DNA of 64,000 nt from Flagellimonas beolgyonensis (GTDB lineage: Bacteria; Bacteroidota; Bacteroidia; Flavobacteriales; Flavobacteriaceae): assembly GCF_003992615.1 (NCBI RefSeq), contig NZ_RZMY01000013.1, positions 226,238 to 290,237 of the forward strand. The letters run 5' to 3'. This document shows, piece by piece, positions 56,136 through 64,000 of the stretch. A model generated the notes under the pieces. The model had not been told where the DNA came from. It did not search any database and saw only the letters and a list, made by a program, of their open reading frames with translations. A program made the position numbers and the translations under genes. Within the stretch, counting starts at the first letter, position 1. Every line of letters starts with the position of its first letter.

Positions 56136-56669
56136 TTAGTTTAGGGAATCCAAAAAAGTCTGAAGCGCTTTTTGGTGCTCCTCTTTCAACGCCTTGTCCA
56201 AGATTTCTTCATCGCTGAAATTATCATAAAAGGAAGGCAATGAAAAAGTAGCCACGATCTCTGCACCGAACCTTGGCAACATTTTTTCAACAACGCCCAA
56301 AGAGCCCATGGCACCACGTTTACCGCCCGAGGTGGACATCAACAAAACCTTTGTGCCCTCCAAAAATTTGATGTCGATTCGGGACAACCAATCCAGTACA
56401 TTCTTAAAATAGGCCGATGGGTTTCCGTTATGCTCGTTCACCGATAAGATCAATCCATTCGATTTGGCTATTTCATCCTTTAGTTCCACCAACGAATTGG
56501 AATACCCTTTTTGTTTCTCATCGTCCTCACTGAACATGGGAAACGGGTAACCTGTCATGTTTAACACCTGAACGTCATGCCCTTGCACCATTGAAACCGT
56601 CAGTTTTACCAATCTAAAATTGATGGATGTTGAAGAATTGCTTCCAGCGAATGCCAAAATTGCAGCCAT
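56136..56669 (-). CDS. NAD(P)H-dependent FMN reductase
   Basis: A 177-residue flavodoxin-fold reductase. FMN-binding features: the N-terminal ILAFAGSNSSTSINFRLV phosphate loop (about 4-21), PSAYFKNVLDWLSR (about 84), and LLMSTSGGKRGAMGS (about 110). It is preceded by ~130 bases with no gene and followed by pabB 6 bases later, so they form a two-gene unit. The physiological partner is unknown. Confidence 0.9.
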   Translation of the reverse strand: MAAILAFAGSNSSTSINFRLVKLTVSMVQGHDVQVLNMTGYPFPMFSEDDEKQKGYSNSLVELKDEIAKSNGLILSVNEHNGNPSAYFKNVLDWLSRIDIKFLEGTKVLLMSTSGGKRGAMGSLGVVEKMLPRFGAEIVATFSLPSFYDNFSDEEILDKALKEEHQKALQTFLDSLN

Positions 56670-56798
56670 AGTTATGAATTGTTGATTGTTTCGCTAAAAT
56701 ACCCCAATTGCCACAGAGATGCGAGTATTTTGCATATTTTTGGCCCGAGAAGCATCCAAACCATCTCTAAAACAAGTATATAGAGTAATTAGATTTTA

Positions 56799-57995
56799 AT
56801 GGATTCCAAAAGTAACCGGTTGTATTTTATTGATGCCATGCGTGCGTGGGCCATCTTGATGATGCTGCAAGGGCATTTTATCGATGGGCTGTTGGATCCT
56901 GTTTTCAGGGACCTAAGCAACCCAGTGTACAACATTTGGTTGTATTTCCGAGGAATCACCGCTCCTGTATTCTTTACGGTCTCCGGTTTTATTTTCACTT
57001 ACCTTTTAATTCGAGGCACCCAAAAGGGATGGGATAATCCAAGGGTGGCAAAGGGCATACGAAGGGGACTTCAGTTATTGTTGATCGGCTATTTGCTGCG
57101 TTTGAACCTCTTTGGCCTTTTTAAAGGACAGCTATACCATGCTTTTTATTTGGTGGATGTGCTCCATTGTATCGGTTTATCCATCTTGGCCTTAATCGGC
57201 ATCTACCTATTTAGTGTTTCGAAGAAAAGATATGTATTCCCTACCTTATTAATAGGTATCACATTACTCTTGTTCTTGTTTGAACCGCTCTACAAACAAT
57301 GGTCTTTTAGCTTTTTGCCAGAATTTCTGGCCAACTATTTCACCAAGGCGAATGGTTCCGTGTTCACTATTATTCCCTGGTTGGGCTATACCACGTTAGG
57401 TGCTTTTATTTCGGTTTTGTTCACCAGGCACAAGGATTATAAGTATTTGTATCCTGCGGCCATATCCATTGCTTTGGCAGTAGGTTATCTGTTGATTTAC
57501 CAATCATCCCGTTTTTTCGATTTCATGTACGGTTGGACCGATATTGAATTGTTCAAGCTGATTTTGTCCAACAATTACCTGTTCATCCGATTGGGTAATG
57601 TGTTCATGGTGTTTGTAGTCTTCATGGTGCTGCGCAGATTTATGACCAACAAAACGGTTTTGGCCATTGGCGCCAGTACGCTCTCCATCTATGTGATCCA
57701 TTTCATCCTATTGTATGGAAGCTTTACCGGATTGGGTCTCCATCGTTTCTTTAACCGCTCTCTTGTTCCGAGCGTGGCCATTCCAGGTGCTATTCTGTTT
57801 ATGGTTGCCTGTACTTTCTTGGCTTTACGCTACAACAAATACGAGACGCAAATCAAGGGCACTATTGCTTCGGCTATCAACATGGTCAAATTTCAATGGA
57901 ACGATTTACGGGAAGCTTCCATTCCCGCTTTAAGGGAATTGATCATTCGGGCCAGATTGTTTTTAAGAAGGTTCTTGCGTACGGTTCGAGGCTAA
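56799..57995 (+). CDS. DUF1624-like multi-pass membrane protein (HGSNAT-type acyltransferase)
   Basis: A 398-residue protein with about 10 membrane helices and the start NRLYFIDAMRAWAILMMLQGHFIDGLLD (split for length). The histidine in LQGHF sits where HGSNAT/DUF1624 acyltransferases have their catalytic His. Later: RGITAPVFFTVSGFIFTYLL, TIIPWLGYTTLGAFISVL. These proteins are thought to pass acyl groups to extracytoplasmic acceptors such as glycans. A basic cytoplasmic C-tail follows (RARLFLRRFLRTVRG). Substrate unknown; monocistronic and convergent with lpdA. Confidence 0.8.
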   Translation: MDSKSNRLYFIDAMRAWAILMMLQGHFIDGLLDPVFRDLSNPVYNIWLYFRGITAPVFFTVSGFIFTYLLIRGTQKGWDNPRVAKGIRRGLQLLLIGYLLRLNLFGLFKGQLYHAFYLVDVLHCIGLSILALIGIYLFSVSKKRYVFPTLLIGITLLLFLFEPLYKQWSFSFLPEFLANYFTKANGSVFTIIPWLGYTTLGAFISVLFTRHKDYKYLYPAAISIALAVGYLLIYQSSRFFDFMYGWTDIELFKLILSNNYLFIRLGNVFMVFVVFMVLRRFMTNKTVLAIGASTLSIYVIHFILLYGSFTGLGLHRFFNRSLVPSVAIPGAILFMVACTFLALRYNKYETQIKGTIASAINMVKFQWNDLREASIPALRELIIRARLFLRRFLRTVRG

Positions 57996-58006
57996 TTCCC
58001 AACAAA

Positions 58007-58037
58007 AAAAGCATCCAACTTGAGGTTGAATGCTTTT
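58007..58037. terminator. Bidirectional terminator between the DUF1624 protein and lpdA
   Basis: AAAAGCATcCAAC (58007-58019) pairs with GTTGaATGCTTTT (58025-58037) with one internal mismatch; A/T runs on both sides. Confidence 0.65.
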
Positions 58038-58056
58038 CCAATTTCATTTCATTTTA

Positions 58057-59460
58057 TTACACGTGCAATGCCCTATCGGCTGTTGCGGCCAAGGCAGCTT
58101 CCTTAACAGCTTCGGCAAAGGTTGGGTGGGCATGGCTCATCCGTGAAATATCTTCGGCGGATGCCCTAAATTCCATGGCCGTAACGGCTTCCGCAATCAA
58201 ATCGGCACAACGGGCTCCGATCATATGGACTCCCAGTACCTCATCCGTTTTTTTGTCGGCAAGAATTTTCACAAAGCCATCCAAGTCCATACTGGCACGT
58301 GAACGACCCAAGGCACGCATTGGAAACTGGCCGACTTTGTACTCGACTCCTTCTTCCTTCAATTGCTCTTCGGTTTTACCCACGGCGGCTACCTCTGGCC
58401 ACGTGTACACAACACCTGGAATCAAATTGTAATCGATATGTGGTTTTTGACCGGCCAACAATTCGGCCACCAGTGTTCCTTCTTCTTCGGCCTTGTGTGC
58501 CAACATAGCTCCTTTTACCACATCGCCAATGGCGTAGATATGTGAAACGTTGGTCTGTAGATGACTGTTCACTTCTACCCTTCCACGATCATCCAACTTA
58601 ATTCCAGCTGCCTCTAGGTTCAATCCATCGGTATAAGGTCTACGGCCAACGCTCACCAAACAATAATCCCCGGTCAAGGTTACTTCCTCTCCTTTTTTAT
58701 CATCGGCCTTTACAATGACTTCATCCCCTTTACGCTCCACAGATTTTACTTTGTGAGACAGGTTGAATTTCACTTTTTGCTTTTTCATCACCTTGGTAAG
58801 CTCTTTGGAGAGCGCCCCATCCATTCCCGGAATAATGCGGTCCATATACTCCACCACGGTCACTTCGGAACCAAGACGTTTGTACACTTGGCCAAGCTCC
58901 AACCCGATAACCCCACCGCCGATTACAATCAGGTGCTTTGGAATTTCCTTCAGTTTTAAAACTTCTGTGGAAGTGATGATGCGTTCCTTGTCTATTTTGA
59001 TGAAGGGCAAGGTGCTTGGTTTGGATCCCGTGGCAATTATGATGTTTTTGGCTCCAATGGATTCCTTCCCATCCTCTTTTTCTATACTGATGGTATTGGC
59101 ATCGGCAAAACTACCAAAGCCGTGGTACACATCTATCTTGTTTTTATCCATCAGAAACTCAATACCCTTGGTGGTTTGGTCGACCACGCCTTGCTTGCGG
59201 GCAATCATTTGTTCCAGGTTCACTTTGATTTCACCTGGAATCTCGATACCGTGCTCCTCAAAATGCTTAACTGCATCCTCATAATGGTGGGAAGAGTCCA
59301 ACAAGGCCTTGGATGGAATACACCCTACATTGAGACAGGTTCCCCCAAGGGTTGCATATTTTTCGATAAGGGCAGTTTTCATTCCCAATTGGGCACAACG
59401 AATGGCCGCTACATAGCCTCCAGGTCCAGAGCCAATGATAGCTACATCATATTGATTCAT
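58057..59460 (-). CDS. lpdA: Dihydrolipoyl dehydrogenase (E3)
   Basis: Reoxidises the dihydrolipoyl arm of 2-oxoacid dehydrogenase complexes and the glycine cleavage system. 467 residues. FAD Rossmann GSGPGGYVAAIRCAQLG (about 11), redox-active GGTCLNVGCIPSK (Cys about 42 and 47), NAD Rossmann GGGVIGLELGQVYKRLG (about 181), AIGDVVKG (about 312), and the catalytic His-Glu pair in HAHPTFAEAVKEAAL (about 442). Likely serves the fused E1 enzyme among others. Upstream (59461-59583) is AT-rich with a possible promoter and no gene. Confidence 0.96.
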   Translation of the reverse strand: MNQYDVAIIGSGPGGYVAAIRCAQLGMKTALIEKYATLGGTCLNVGCIPSKALLDSSHHYEDAVKHFEEHGIEIPGEIKVNLEQMIARKQGVVDQTTKGIEFLMDKNKIDVYHGFGSFADANTISIEKEDGKESIGAKNIIIATGSKPSTLPFIKIDKERIITSTEVLKLKEIPKHLIVIGGGVIGLELGQVYKRLGSEVTVVEYMDRIIPGMDGALSKELTKVMKKQKVKFNLSHKVKSVERKGDEVIVKADDKKGEEVTLTGDYCLVSVGRRPYTDGLNLEAAGIKLDDRGRVEVNSHLQTNVSHIYAIGDVVKGAMLAHKAEEEGTLVAELLAGQKPHIDYNLIPGVVYTWPEVAAVGKTEEQLKEEGVEYKVGQFPMRALGRSRASMDLDGFVKILADKKTDEVLGVHMIGARCADLIAEAVTAMEFRASAEDISRMSHAHPTFAEAVKEAALAATADRALHV

Positions 59461-59583
59461 ACTATGATTTTTGAAAGGATAATTTGTATAAATGCTTTTT
59501 CAAACAAAACGAGTGTAAAAATACGAATGTTTTTTGGGAAGCACCCCATGCAAAAGGATTGAAATTCCAACAAGACCAATGGT

Positions 59584-60045
59584 CTACGCCACATGCACTG
59601 TGGGACTGTTCTTCACCTCATTGATCACAAAAGAGCTTTGGGTATTGCCTATATTATTGATGGCCGTCAATTTTGTAATCATAAACTCCCGATAACTTTT
59701 CATATCCTCCACATTGATCTTTAAAATGTAATCGTAATCGCCACCAACGTGGAAACATTCGGACACTTCATCCAGCTTCAGGATTTCCCTCTCGAACTTC
59801 AAGACGTTGTCCTTGGTGTGCTGCACCAACCGAATATGACATAGGACGGTGAAGTTGCGGTTTACCTTCTCCTTGTTAACCAAGGCCACATATTGGGTCA
59901 CAATGCCGTTCCGCTCCAAACGCCGGATGCGCTCATACACTGCGGTCTTGGATAAATTAAGTGCATCTGCATACTGTTTCGTGGTCTTCTTGCAATCCGA
60001 TTGGAGCATTTTGACCAGCTCCAAATCTTTTTGATCCAATTCCAT
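59584..60045 (-). CDS. Lrp/AsnC family transcriptional regulator
   Basis: A 153-residue DNA-binding regulator with an N-terminal helix-turn-helix (LDQKDLELVKMLQSD...YADALNLSKTAVYERIRRLERNG) and a C-terminal RAM domain (about 70-150: FTVLCHIRLVQHTKDN..., SECFHVGGDYDYILKINVEDM) that senses amino acids. It is divergent from the PLP enzyme at 60195 with a 149-base AT-rich gap that should hold both promoters and the operator. Its own strand shows TATTTTTG (complement of 60071-60078), an exact -7 match. The probable ligand is methionine or another substrate of the neighbouring enzyme (inference). Confidence 0.92.
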   Translation of the reverse strand: MELDQKDLELVKMLQSDCKKTTKQYADALNLSKTAVYERIRRLERNGIVTQYVALVNKEKVNRNFTVLCHIRLVQHTKDNVLKFEREILKLDEVSECFHVGGDYDYILKINVEDMKSYREFMITKLTAINNIGNTQSSFVINEVKNSPTVHVA

Positions 60046-60147
60046 ACCGACTATTTTTCTATAATTTCATCAAAAATAAATATTTAAAGAACAAAAATCC
60101 TATTTTATTATTTTAATAGAACCATATTCCTAAAATTGATATTTATA

Positions 60148-60178
60148 TTGACTTTATATCACAAGTTGTTTAATTTTA
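60148..60178 (+). promoter_or_regulatory. Putative promoter of the PLP enzyme gene
   Basis: TTG 60148-60150, a 20-base spacer and TAATTTTA 60171-60178 (7 of 8 to TAnnTTTG including the free positions). Sits in the intergenic region shared with the Lrp gene; ATG at 60195. Confidence 0.4.
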
Positions 60179-60194
60179 TCAAAAACTGTACATC

Positions 60195-61415
60195 ATGGAC
60201 TACAAAGCATCAGATCATATTCAGGACCTTCAATATTTTGGTGAATTCGGAGGCGTAAATCCCTCCATTTCAGATTCATCCACCTATACTTTCTTGTCTG
60301 CAAAGACGATGTTCGACACGTTTGAGGGCAACACAGAGGGTTGTTATCTTTATAGCCGACACTCCTCTCCTTCCAATTTATACCTGGGTGAGGCCATGGC
60401 ACAATTGGAGGGCACCGAATCGGCCAACGTGTACGCCAGTGGTATGGGCGCAATCACCGCGGTCATTTTACAGCTTTGTGATTCCGGCGACCATATCGTG
60501 TGCAGCAGAACCATTTACGGTGGTACCTACGCCTTCCTGAAAAACTTCGTGAAAAAGTTCAATATAGAAGTGTCCTTTGTGGACATTACCAATTTGGATA
60601 TTGTAAAGGATGCCATAACGCCCAAAACCAAAATGATTTATTGTGAAGCTGTGAGTAATCCGTTGTTAGAAATTGCCGATATCGCTTCGCTTGCCAAATT
60701 GGCAAAAAAACATGGTATGCCTTTGGTAGTTGACAATACTTTCTCTCCTTTGACCATCAGTGCTGCTCAATTAGGTGCGGATATCGTGGTGCACAGTTTG
60801 ACCAAATTCATTAATGGCAGCAGTGATTGTGTAGCAGGTGCGGTTTGTGCTTCCTCTGAATTTTGCTTGAGTTTGAAAGATGTGAACAATGGTGCGGGAA
60901 TGCTCTTGGGAAGCACTTTGGACAGTTTGCGGGCGGCTTCCATCCTTAAAAATATGCGAACGCTTCACATTCGAATGAAAAAACACAGTGAGAATGCCCA
61001 TTTTCTTGCTGAAAAATTTGAAAATGATGGATTGAAGGTGGTCTATCCCGGGCTTGAAAGCCATCCAAGCCACGAATTGATGAAATCCCAAATGAACGCC
61101 GAATTCGGTTTCGGGGGCATGCTTACCCTCGATGTAGGCACGCTGGACAAGGCCAATGCCCTTATGGAACTGATGCAAGAGCGCAAATTGGGGTATCTGG
61201 CGGTGAGTCTCGGTTTCTACAAAACACTTTTCAGTGCTTCCGGCACCTCCACCTCTTCGGAAATACCTGAGGACGAACAAAAACAATTGGGTCTTACTGA
61301 GGGACTTATCCGATTTTCCATCGGATTGGACAATGACATCCATAAAACCTATAAAGCCATGAGGGGCTGCATGGTGGATTTGGGCATCTTGGAATCCAAG
61401 TCGGCATTGGTATAG
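60195..61415 (+). CDS. Cys/Met-metabolism PLP-dependent enzyme (methionine gamma-lyase-like)
   Basis: A 406-residue gamma-family PLP enzyme. Seen: substrate region YLYSRHSSPSN (about 52-62), SGMGAITAVIL, cofactor-stacking RTIYGGTYAFLKNF (Tyr about 107), VVDNTFSPL (Asp about 185), PLP lysine in VHSLTKFINGSSD (Lys about 207), and the C-terminal carboxylate-binding Arg in LIRFSIGLDN. Closest in layout to methionine gamma-lyase, but the MGL-specific Cys (YGCT) is Gly here (YGGT), so cystathionine gamma-lyase or synthase-type chemistry cannot be excluded. Divergent Lrp regulator; followed by an NhaC-type transporter after 71 bases. Confidence 0.88.
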   Translation: MDYKASDHIQDLQYFGEFGGVNPSISDSSTYTFLSAKTMFDTFEGNTEGCYLYSRHSSPSNLYLGEAMAQLEGTESANVYASGMGAITAVILQLCDSGDHIVCSRTIYGGTYAFLKNFVKKFNIEVSFVDITNLDIVKDAITPKTKMIYCEAVSNPLLEIADIASLAKLAKKHGMPLVVDNTFSPLTISAAQLGADIVVHSLTKFINGSSDCVAGAVCASSEFCLSLKDVNNGAGMLLGSTLDSLRAASILKNMRTLHIRMKKHSENAHFLAEKFENDGLKVVYPGLESHPSHELMKSQMNAEFGFGGMLTLDVGTLDKANALMELMQERKLGYLAVSLGFYKTLFSASGTSTSSEIPEDEQKQLGLTEGLIRFSIGLDNDIHKTYKAMRGCMVDLGILESKSALV

Positions 61416-61486
61416 GGCGTATACAATTACGGTTTGCAGAACAGGGTTCAAAATCGTAATATTACCGCTATACAAACCCAATCCAA

Positions 61487-63217
61487 ATGTCAAACACCGA
61501 AGAAAAGTCAAAGTTCAGGGAAGACGAACACATAGTTGAGAACAAAAACCTATCGATTTGGGAAGCTCTAATTCCCGTTATTGCACTGGTGGGCATGTTG
61601 GCCTATAATGTATTTGTCTTTGGTGATGATGCCCTAAGCGGTTCCAACCAGTTTATTCTGCTTATGGGCGGTGCTGTGGCAGCCATCGTGGGCTTTTTCA
61701 AGAAGGTTTCCTATGAGCAGATGATTGCCGAAGTAGCCGAAAACGTGCGTTCCACCTCAGGCGCTTTGCTTATCCTTTTAATGGTCGGGGCACTATCAGG
61801 CACCTGGTTAATTAGTGGAATTATCCCCGCCATGATCTATTACGGACTACAAATATTGAACCCCACCATCTTTTTGGCCGCTTGTGTGGTTATTTGCGCC
61901 ATTATTTCCATAGCTACGGGAAGTAGCTGGACAACGGCCGCTACCGTCGGTATCGCTTTGGTCGGTATTGGCAACGCATTGGACATATCCTTGGGCATGA
62001 CGGCAGGTGCCGTACTTTCAGGAGCTTATTTTGGAGATAAAATGTCGCCCTTGAGCGATACCACCAATTTGGCACCCGCCATGGCAGGTGGAGATTTATT
62101 TTCACACATCCGGTATATGGCGTTGACCACCGTGCCGACCATAGTAGTTACGCTCATCGTGTTCATTGTTCTCGGTTTTACCATTGATACTTCCGGCGAA
62201 GCTGATACCAGTGCCATATTATCTAATATAAGTTCCGCTTTCAATATCAATGGCTGGTTGTTCTTGGTGCCTGTTGTCGTTATTTTTCTTATCGTTAAAA
62301 AGGCACCGCCCTTAATGGCGCTATTGATCGGAACCTTGTTGGGTGGAGTTTTCGCAATTTTATTTCAAAGCCAAATAATTTGGAGTACTGGTCTCAAGTA
62401 CACAATAGATCAAATTCCTTCACACCTCAATGAGTATGTTGAGTGGGATGCTGGGGATAAAAACTTTTACTCCCCAGGCGTTTATTCACTGTTTTCAAAG
62501 CAAAACAACATTACATTTGATAATCCAATTAAGTTTGAACTACCGACTTCTTCTTCTAGGGTCAAAGAAACTTTTAGGGAAAGCACAAAAATTTATAAAG
62601 ATGGAAAATTTATTGGGGAGTATGCAGCTATGGCTAAGCCAACATCTTTCCTGCAAAGTTCCTATTTTGCTGTAATAAATGCCATTACAGTAGATACCCA
62701 AATCGCAACCAGCGACCCTGCTTTGAACGATCTATTTTCATCGGGCGGTATGTCAAAAATGATGGGGACAATTTGGTTGATTCTTTCAGCTATGGTATTT
62801 GGTGGCATTATGGACGGTATCGGAGCCTTGGAACGCATTACGGAATCGTTGCTAAAAATGGCCAAGACCACTTTTGGGCTTTTTGCCAGCACAGTAGGTA
62901 GCTGTTTGGCGCTCAATGTAACTGCATCGGACCAATATTTGGCCATTGTGGTGCCGGGTAAAATGTTTTCCAAAGCCTACAAGGAACGTGGGCTGGCTCC
63001 AGAAAATCTAAGCCGTACCCTGGAAGATTCCGGAACCGTAACATCGGTATTGGTGCCCTGGAACACTTGTGGGGCCTACCACAGTGGGGTTTTAGGGGTT
63101 GGGGTGGCCGAATATGGCATCTATGCCATATTCAACTGGCTCAGTCCTATGATGACATTATTGTTCGCCGCTTTTTCCATCAAGATCAAACAATTGACCA
63201 CAAGCACGGCCTCGTAA
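61487..63217 (+). CDS. nhaC: NhaC-family transporter with an internal soluble insertion
   Basis: A 576-residue membrane protein with the NhaC core (helices from about 25; GSSWTTAATVGIALVGIGNAL, GAYFGDKMSPLSDTTNLA, LEDSGTVTSVLVPWNTCGAYHSG). Typical NhaC proteins are about 450-500 residues. Here a ~95-residue hydrophilic segment (about 300-395; starting WSTGLKYTIDQIPSH and containing KIYKDGKFIGEYAAM) interrupts the transporter between two helices, and its DNA is visibly richer in A/T. NhaC-superfamily members next to methionine genes have been proposed as methionine importers (MetT), so the substrate need not be Na+/H+. Probably in one unit with the PLP enzyme. Confidence 0.85.
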   Translation: MSNTEEKSKFREDEHIVENKNLSIWEALIPVIALVGMLAYNVFVFGDDALSGSNQFILLMGGAVAAIVGFFKKVSYEQMIAEVAENVRSTSGALLILLMVGALSGTWLISGIIPAMIYYGLQILNPTIFLAACVVICAIISIATGSSWTTAATVGIALVGIGNALDISLGMTAGAVLSGAYFGDKMSPLSDTTNLAPAMAGGDLFSHIRYMALTTVPTIVVTLIVFIVLGFTIDTSGEADTSAILSNISSAFNINGWLFLVPVVVIFLIVKKAPPLMALLIGTLLGGVFAILFQSQIIWSTGLKYTIDQIPSHLNEYVEWDAGDKNFYSPGVYSLFSKQNNITFDNPIKFELPTSSSRVKETFRESTKIYKDGKFIGEYAAMAKPTSFLQSSYFAVINAITVDTQIATSDPALNDLFSSGGMSKMMGTIWLILSAMVFGGIMDGIGALERITESLLKMAKTTFGLFASTVGSCLALNVTASDQYLAIVVPGKMFSKAYKERGLAPENLSRTLEDSGTVTSVLVPWNTCGAYHSGVLGVGVAEYGIYAIFNWLSPMMTLLFAAFSIKIKQLTTSTAS

Positions 63218-63314
63218 CTAACTTGAAGCTTTAATTTTTATTAAAATCGTTGAAGGGACTATGTCTTCAGCATGAAACTTTTTACCTTCACGCCAAAAAT
63301 CAAAGAACATTAAT

Positions 63315-63821
63315 ATGGCTTCAATCACATTTGGCGGAAACCCTGCCACAACCATTGGAGAACTTCCACAAGTAGGTGCCAAAACACCTGATTTTAAATT
63401 AACTAAGACCGATTTGACCGATGTAACCCTATCGGATTTTCTTGGCTCCAAATTGGTATTGAACATTTTTCCGAGTGTGGGAACTGGCGTTTGTGCCCAA
63501 TCCGTTCGGCAATTCAATCAGGAAGTTGCAAATATGGACGGTGTGAAGGTGCTTTGTATTTCCAAGGACCTGCCCTTTGCCCAAAAAGAATTTTGTGGCG
63601 CGGAAGGCATCCACAACGTAGAAATGCTCTCCGATTACAAAGCGGGCAAGTTTGGTTCCGAGTATGGGGTCACCCTTTTGGACGGTCCTTTCGAGGGGTT
63701 GTTGTCCAGAAGTGTTGTGATCGTTGATGCAGATGGTACAGTGGTCTATACCGAACAAGTAGGTGAAATTGGAGAAGAACCTGATTATTCCAAAGCCCTG
63801 GAAGCTGTAAAGAATGCCTAA
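63315..63821 (+). CDS. tpx: Thiol peroxidase
   Basis: A 168-residue atypical 2-Cys peroxiredoxin reducing alkyl hydroperoxides with thioredoxin. Seen: FPSVGTGVCAQSVRQFN (peroxidatic Cys about 60, with the T-x-x-C pattern) and KEFCGAEGIHNVEMLSDY (resolving Cys about 94), the standard spacing. The ATG start is consistent with the Tpx N-terminus ASITFGGNPATTIGELPQ. Its end overlaps the start of the next gene by 8 bases. Cytosolic or periplasmic; no signal peptide here. Confidence 0.95.
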   Translation: MASITFGGNPATTIGELPQVGAKTPDFKLTKTDLTDVTLSDFLGSKLVLNIFPSVGTGVCAQSVRQFNQEVANMDGVKVLCISKDLPFAQKEFCGAEGIHNVEMLSDYKAGKFGSEYGVTLLDGPFEGLLSRSVVIVDADGTVVYTEQVGEIGEEPDYSKALEAVKNA

Positions 63822-64000
63822 GGAATCGTTTTTCAAAAATAGGGTCCGAAGCATTGGATATGCCCTAAAGGGCATGTTCCTGTTGGTGTGGACAGAGGCC
63901 AGCATACAAATACAGTTTGTTATCGCGCTGGTGATGACCGCCGCCGGATTCTATTTTGAAATTTCCCCAACTGAGTGGATACTGCAACTTTTCGCCATTG
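63814..64000 (+). CDS. Diacylglycerol kinase-family protein (5' part)
   Basis: The frame from ATG 63814 to the right edge gives ~62 residues starting MPKESFFKNRVRSIGYALKG, then a membrane helix (FLLVWTEASIQIQFVIALV) and another (AAGFYFEISPTEWILQLFAI). The R-x-R-S-x-G-Y-A-x-x-G start and the EASIQIQ segment are the signature of the DgkA/undecaprenol-kinase family, which phosphorylates membrane lipids. The start codon overlaps the tpx stop by 8 bases, so they are coupled. The 3' end lies outside the window. Confidence 0.85.
   Translation, partial: MPKESFFKNRVRSIGYALKGMFLLVWTEASIQIQFVIALVMTAAGFYFEISPTEWILQLFAI

Noticed and set aside
1-64000. Search for CRISPR arrays, tRNA/rRNA genes, IS elements, prophage or toxin-antitoxin pairs
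   Set aside because: No regularly spaced repeats, cloverleaf-like sequences, transposase/integrase motifs or small paired genes were recognised by eye.

Overview
The window is ordinary chromosomal sequence of a Bacteroidota member, most likely a marine Flavobacteriaceae bacterium (Muricauda/Maribacter-like; genus is a guess). Grounds: moderate-to-low GC; almost no Shine-Dalgarno sequences; several TAnnTTTG-type -7 boxes; Gln-ending signal peptides; a fused E1 alpha/beta 2-oxoacid dehydrogenase; a class II ketol-acid reductoisomerase in an ilvD-B-N-C-A cluster; and TTG/GTG starts in several genes. I see no phage, integrase, transposase, CRISPR array, rRNA or tRNA.

Layout. 1-11 kb: 3' end of uvrA, a LOG-family nucleotide hydrolase, an M1-peptidase-like outer-membrane protein that has lost its zinc site, the fused E1 enzyme, DoxX, holA, a solo HsdR-N nuclease-like protein, a GT2 glycosyltransferase and an OmpA lipoprotein. 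11-25 kb: a YciO protein, a membrane-anchored alpha/beta hydrolase, uvrD, a DsrE protein with an M20 amidohydrolase, an OmpA-like paralogue without the peptidoglycan-binding signature, an unknown membrane protein, patatin with an M1 aminopeptidase, and recG. 25-41 kb is the branched-chain amino-acid region: leuC-leuD-(leuA/cimA-like)-leuB on the plus strand facing ilvD-ilvB-ilvN-ilvC-ilvA-gapN on the minus strand. Two AT-rich secreted proteins of unknown function lie between them. 41-45 kb: a minus-strand operon of an Nramp-like transporter and 5-oxoprolinase pxpA-pxpB-pxpC, overlapping end to start. 45-64 kb: a putative small PD-(D/E)XK protein, a cupin, an M20 carboxypeptidase, a YifB/ComM ATPase, penicillin acylase, tilS-dsbD, an FMN reductase with pabB, a DUF1624-like membrane protein, lpdA, an Lrp regulator divergent from a Cys/Met-metabolism PLP enzyme and an NhaC-type transporter, tpx, and the start of a diacylglycerol-kinase-family gene.

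How the genes fit together. The leu and ilv arms supply nearly the whole Ile/Val/Leu route (IlvA, IlvBN, IlvC, IlvD, an IPMS/citramalate-type enzyme, LeuCD, LeuB). The E1 fusion and LpdA (E3) are parts of 2-oxoacid dehydrogenase complexes, although no E2 is present here. The Nramp-PxpABC operon disposes of 5-oxoproline and may import a related substrate or a metal. Lrp, the PLP enzyme and the NhaC-type transporter look like a small sulfur-amino-acid uptake and breakdown module.

I found no clearly new defence or mobile system. The best leads are a zinc-less M1 pseudopeptidase joined to a beta-barrel, an Nramp protein lacking the canonical metal ligands inside the oxoprolinase operon, a putative zinc-knuckle/nuclease-fold protein, an OmpA paralogue without its binding signature, and an NhaC transporter with an inserted soluble domain.
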